Assembly (NCBI GenBank): GCA_027083715.1
Contig: JALWNR010000379.1
Coordinates: forward strand, 1-15,993
Source: Bacteroidales bacterium
Lineage (GTDB): Bacteria > Bacteroidota > Bacteroidia > Bacteroidales > NBLH01
Direction of reading: 5' to 3'
Length of the DNA: 15,993 bases
The notes below the pieces were generated by a model, which searched no databases, was not told the origin of the DNA, and worked only from the letters and a program-made list of their open reading frames with translations. Of the stretch, positions 13,419 through 15,993 are shown piece after piece. A program made the translations under genes and the position numbers. Each line of letters begins with the position of its first letter. Within the stretch, counting starts at the first letter, position 1.

Positions 13419-14396
13419 ATGTTTGATTGGTTACAGTATATTGCAGATTATCTGGTTTTTAATGCTATGGGTTTCGACAAAGAAAGTCATTTTGCGCAAG
13501 CCTTGAACTTCTTTATTTATGATAGCGTTAAAATCTTAATATTATTATTTGTCATTATTTTTTTAATGGGTATAATAAACAGTTATTTCCCCATTGAAAG
13601 AGTAAAAAATTATCTTTCGCGCAAAAAACTTTACGGATTAGAATACCTTGTGGCATCGCTATTTGGAACCGTAACGCCTTTTTGTTCCTGCTCATCGGTT
13701 CCTTTATTTATTGGCTTTGTAAGCGGAGGAATTCCTTTGGGGGTAACTTTCGCTTTTTTAATCACCTCTCCTTTGGTTAACGAAGTGGCTGTTGGCTTAT
13801 TTGTTGGTCTTTTCGGAGTTAAAACTACGGTAATATATGTTTTGAGTGGTGTTTTACTGGGAACAGTCTCAGGAATGATTTTGCAGAACTTTAAGTTGGA
13901 AAGATATTTAAGCCCATGGGTGAAAGAAATTTTATCGAAAGCGCAAGCAGATCAGGAAACATTTATTGCGGAACATCATAGTTTTAAGCAACGATTACCG
14001 GTAATTTGGCAGGAAGAATTGAAAATTATTAAAGGTATTTTACCTTATTTATTAGCCGGAATTGCACTTGGTGGTTTCATGCATGGCTATGTGCCCGAAG
14101 GCTTTTTTGAACAATACATGAGTAAAGATAATTGGTTTGCAGTACCTATTGCTACGATACTAGCCGTGCCAATGTATGCCGGAGCATCAAGTATTTTACC
14201 CGTTGTACAAGTATTGGTTGCCAAAGGCATCCCTTTGGGAACAGCCATGGCTTTTATGATGGGTGTAGTAGGTTTGTCATTGCCCGAAGCCATGTTGCTT
14301 AAAAAAGTGATGACATGGAAACTCATTGCACTTTTTTTCGGAACAGTAACTGTTTGTATCATTATATCCGGTTATTTATTTAATGTAATTTTTTAA
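13419..14396 (+). CDS. arsP: ArsP-type permease (organoarsenical/metalloid efflux)
   Basis: 325 residues, about eight to ten membrane helices in two halves. The diagnostic motif TPFCSCSSVPLF (86-97) carries C89 and C91, which are proposed in ArsP to coordinate trivalent organoarsenicals during export. The second half has the matching AVPMYAGASSILPVV region. Length is normal and the gene looks intact. The family also includes broader PF03773 permeases, so arsenite or another metal is possible, but arsF and arsG downstream favour organoarsenicals. Its ATG follows directly on the TAA of the disrupted thioredoxin gene, so its expression depends on reading through or restarting after the inserted element. 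Confidence 0.84.
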   Translation: MFDWLQYIADYLVFNAMGFDKESHFAQALNFFIYDSVKILILLFVIIFLMGIINSYFPIERVKNYLSRKKLYGLEYLVASLFGTVTPFCSCSSVPLFIGFVSGGIPLGVTFAFLITSPLVNEVAVGLFVGLFGVKTTVIYVLSGVLLGTVSGMILQNFKLERYLSPWVKEILSKAQADQETFIAEHHSFKQRLPVIWQEELKIIKGILPYLLAGIALGGFMHGYVPEGFFEQYMSKDNWFAVPIATILAVPMYAGASSILPVVQVLVAKGIPLGTAMAFMMGVVGLSLPEAMLLKKVMTWKLIALFFGTVTVCIIISGYLFNVIF

Positions 14397-14407
14397 AAAT
14401 TAAACTT

Positions 14408-14641
14408 ATGGAAATTAAAGTATTAGGCACAGGATGCCCAAATTGTGTAACACTCGAAAGAAGAGTGAAAAAAGTTATTGAAGATAACAATATTGATGCA
14501 ACAATAATTATGGTGAAAGACATTATGAGCATTATGTCTTATAATGTAATGAGCACCCCTGCCTTGGTAGTAAACGAAAAAGTGGTCGTAAAAGGCAGAG
14601 TACCTAAACCCGATGAAATTCTTAAACTATTAAGTGCGTAA
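14408..14641 (+). CDS. Small thioredoxin-fold protein, ArsE-like
   Basis: 77 residues of the redox-active disulfide protein 2 type with an intact GTGCPNC active site (C10, C13), cis-proline strand MSTPALVVN (P51) and the VVVKGRVP turn. It has no signal peptide, so it acts in the cytoplasm. In Shewanella putrefaciens the arsEFG operon begins with a thioredoxin-like ArsE followed by ArsF and ArsG; the same order here makes an ArsE-like role likely, reducing disulfides or aromatic arsenicals before export. It lies 11 bases after arsP and two bases before arsF. A degenerate paralog is encoded at 7990. Confidence 0.78.
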   Translation: MEIKVLGTGCPNCVTLERRVKKVIEDNNIDATIIMVKDIMSIMSYNVMSTPALVVNEKVVVKGRVPKPDEILKLLSA

Positions 14642-14643
14642 TT

Positions 14644-15087
14644 ATGAAAAAAAGTTTAACCCTAAGTTTTCTGTTTGCTTTGTTAATTATTACCGGTGCG
14701 TGTAATAATAAAAATTCTGAAAAACAGAATGCCGTAATATCAAAAGATAATCCTATTTCTAAAAACACCATTCATGTATATTATTTTCATGGGAGCATTC
14801 GTTGCAGCACTTGTGTGGCAGTAGATGAAAATACACATCAGTATTTAAAAGAATTATTTCCGGAAAAAATGAATAAAGGAGAAATCGTTTTTAAATCGAT
14901 AAATATTGATAAAAACAAACGCCCCGATTTGATAAAAAAGTATCAGATTTACGGACAAACGCTTTTATTGATTAAGGATAAAAAAGTTATTGATTTAACC
15001 AATGATGCGTTTCAGTTTGTTACTACCCAGCCTGAAACATGGAAAGGAATTATTGCAAGTCAAATTGAACATTTAACAAAGTTGTAA
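14644..15087 (+). CDS. arsF: ArsF-family lipoprotein with CxxC
   Basis: 147 residues. The N-terminus is a lipoprotein signal ending in ITGAC with the lipidated C20, so it is anchored on the outside of the inner membrane or in the outer membrane. The mature domain has a thioredoxin-like pattern with YYFHGSIRCSTCVAVDE (C54, C57) and ends in helical segments. It corresponds to the family named after ArsF of the arsEFG system, which is associated with reduction of nitrophenyl arsenicals such as roxarsone. The biochemical detail of the family is thin, so the activity is inferred from name and operon. Its final base overlaps the start of arsG, indicating coupled translation. Confidence 0.75.
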   Translation: MKKSLTLSFLFALLIITGACNNKNSEKQNAVISKDNPISKNTIHVYYFHGSIRCSTCVAVDENTHQYLKELFPEKMNKGEIVFKSINIDKNKRPDLIKKYQIYGQTLLLIKDKKVIDLTNDAFQFVTTQPETWKGIIASQIEHLTKL

Positions 15088-15785
15088 TGGACTTACTTCA
15101 GCATCTTTTGGATAGTACGCATTTGCCTTTACTATCTGCTTTTATTTTGGGCTTAATGACGGCGATTAGTCCTTGTCCGTTGGCTACTAATATTACGGCT
15201 ATGGCATACATTAGCAAAGATATTGAGCATAAACGGAAAGTGTTTGTTAACGGGTTGATATATACATTAGGGCGTTCAATATCCTATACCGTAATCGGCT
15301 TATTGTTCTATTTAGGTGCAAGTAAGTTTATTTTGGCAGGTTTTTTTCAAAAATACGGTGAGCGTGCCTTAGGTCCAATTTTATTACTTATTGGCTTATT
15401 TATGCTTGATGTAATTAAAATAAAATTTCCCGGACTCAATAAGTTAAACGATAAAATGCAGCAAAAAGAAAAATTTGGTTTTGCAGGTGTTTTGCTGCTC
15501 GGAATTATTTTTGCTCTCGGATTTTGTCCGTATAGTGGTGTATTATATTTTGGAATGTTGATTCCTATGACTATTTCATCGGCTTCTGGCTTATATCTTC
15601 CTATTGTTTTTGCATTGGGTACCGGCTTACCGGTTATTGTATTCGCTTGGTTTATAGCATTTACCGTTGGCGGTATCAGTTCAGTATATAATAAAGTAAA
15701 AGTTTTTGAAAAATGGTTCCGGCGGATAGTTGCTGTTATTTTCTTATTTGTAGGGCTGTATTATTTACAATATTTATTTATTTAA
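15087..15785 (+). CDS. arsG: ArsG-family transporter (CcdA/DsbD-like membrane protein)
   Basis: 232 residues with six membrane helices of the CcdA/DsbD transmembrane type. The two halves carry the conserved cysteines C30 in ISPCPLATN and C147 in GFCPYSGV, which in this superfamily relay electrons across the membrane. Behind arsE- and arsF-like genes it matches ArsG, described as an aromatic arsenical efflux permease; an electron-relay role, reducing ArsF or the periplasmic thioredoxins at 12731 and 15793, is an equally reasonable reading. The ATG overlaps the arsF stop (TAATGG). Complete, with no unusual composition. Confidence 0.78.
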   Translation: MDLLQHLLDSTHLPLLSAFILGLMTAISPCPLATNITAMAYISKDIEHKRKVFVNGLIYTLGRSISYTVIGLLFYLGASKFILAGFFQKYGERALGPILLLIGLFMLDVIKIKFPGLNKLNDKMQQKEKFGFAGVLLLGIIFALGFCPYSGVLYFGMLIPMTISSASGLYLPIVFALGTGLPVIVFAWFIAFTVGGISSVYNKVKVFEKWFRRIVAVIFLFVGLYYLQYLFI

Positions 15786-15792
15786 AAAAAAG

Positions 15793-15993
15793 ATGATGAA
15801 AATTATTTTAAATGTTTTTATGCTTTTTTCGCTTACGCAGATAGCATTTGCGCAAAATACACAAGCAAAAGTTACTTTTATCGAATTAGGTTCGGTAAAA
15901 TGTATTCCTTGCCAAAAAATGGAAGTGGTTTTAGAAAGCATCAAAGAAAAATATACAAAGGATGTACAAGTTATTTTTTATGTTGTTTGGACA
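15793..15993 (+). CDS. Exported thioredoxin-family protein, partial (cut by window end)
   Basis: 67 residues are visible. A signal peptide (hydrophobic about 4-16, ending AFA-Q near residue 20) is followed by a thioredoxin fold start, FIELGSVKCIPCQKMEVVL, with C37-x2-C40. It appears related to the disrupted gene at 12731 (IIELGGKGCKPCMQMD), which may make that gene's loss tolerable. The second ATG at 15796 is an alternative start. Eight bases after arsG, it belongs to the arsP-arsG operon and may receive electrons from ArsG. Confidence 0.82.
   Translation, partial: MMKIILNVFMLFSLTQIAFAQNTQAKVTFIELGSVKCIPCQKMEVVLESIKEKYTKDVQVIFYVVWT

Overview
The window comes from a low-GC member of the Bacteroidota, probably Bacteroidales or a relative. 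Three things point there: TTTG / 20 nt / TAnnTTTG promoter architecture upstream of arsR, starts with little or no Shine-Dalgarno sequence, and the protein families present (Porin_O/P-type barrel, TlpA-like exported thioredoxins, a membrane MutS-like ATPase, split DUF-type permeases). The species cannot be named from sequence alone.

Layout. (1) 1-691: the end of a decayed four-helix-bundle protein gene, then a thioredoxin-coupled arsenate reductase (arsC). (2) 767-3454, minus strand: an exported TlpA-like thioredoxin and a membrane-anchored MutS-like ATPase. This pair separates arsC from the rest of the arsenic genes. (3) 3682-9146, plus strand: an ArsR-type repressor with a promoter/operator that recurs behind it, then a closely packed operon of Fe-S flavoprotein, rhodanese, TSUP anion permease, outer-membrane porin, alpha/beta hydrolase, a thioredoxin-like protein with a broken active site, an OsmC protein and a Fur-family regulator. 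(4) 9184-12673: a perfect 7-1-7 palindrome (a likely Fur-family box) in front of a Zn-type CDF exporter, followed by a DGC zinc-binding protein, a second OsmC, two half-size permeases, an FmdE/zinc-ribbon protein and a long hairpin terminator. (5) 12731-15993: an arsenical efflux operon of a thioredoxin-fold gene (broken), ArsP, an ArsE-like thioredoxin, an ArsF-family lipoprotein, ArsG, and a thioredoxin cut by the window end.

As a whole this is a metal(loid) and thiol/sulfur stress island. Arsenate reduction, As(III)/organoarsenical export and zinc export are joined with many small cysteine-based redox proteins: thioredoxin folds, two OsmC, rhodanese and DGC. The arsenic roles of arsC, arsR, arsP and arsF/G rest on clear motifs. 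The combined role of the flavoprotein-rhodanese-TSUP-porin-hydrolase-OsmC operon and of the DGC-OsmC-half-permease-FmdE operon is inference, and these are the least described parts.

The sharpest single observation is a 215-bp non-coding element (13074-13288) with terminal inverted repeats and a TA target duplication, inserted in the first gene of the arsP operon. Removing the element and one TA restores an uninterrupted 156-residue thioredoxin-family protein. This is a MITE-like insertion, made almost entirely of two internal hairpins.
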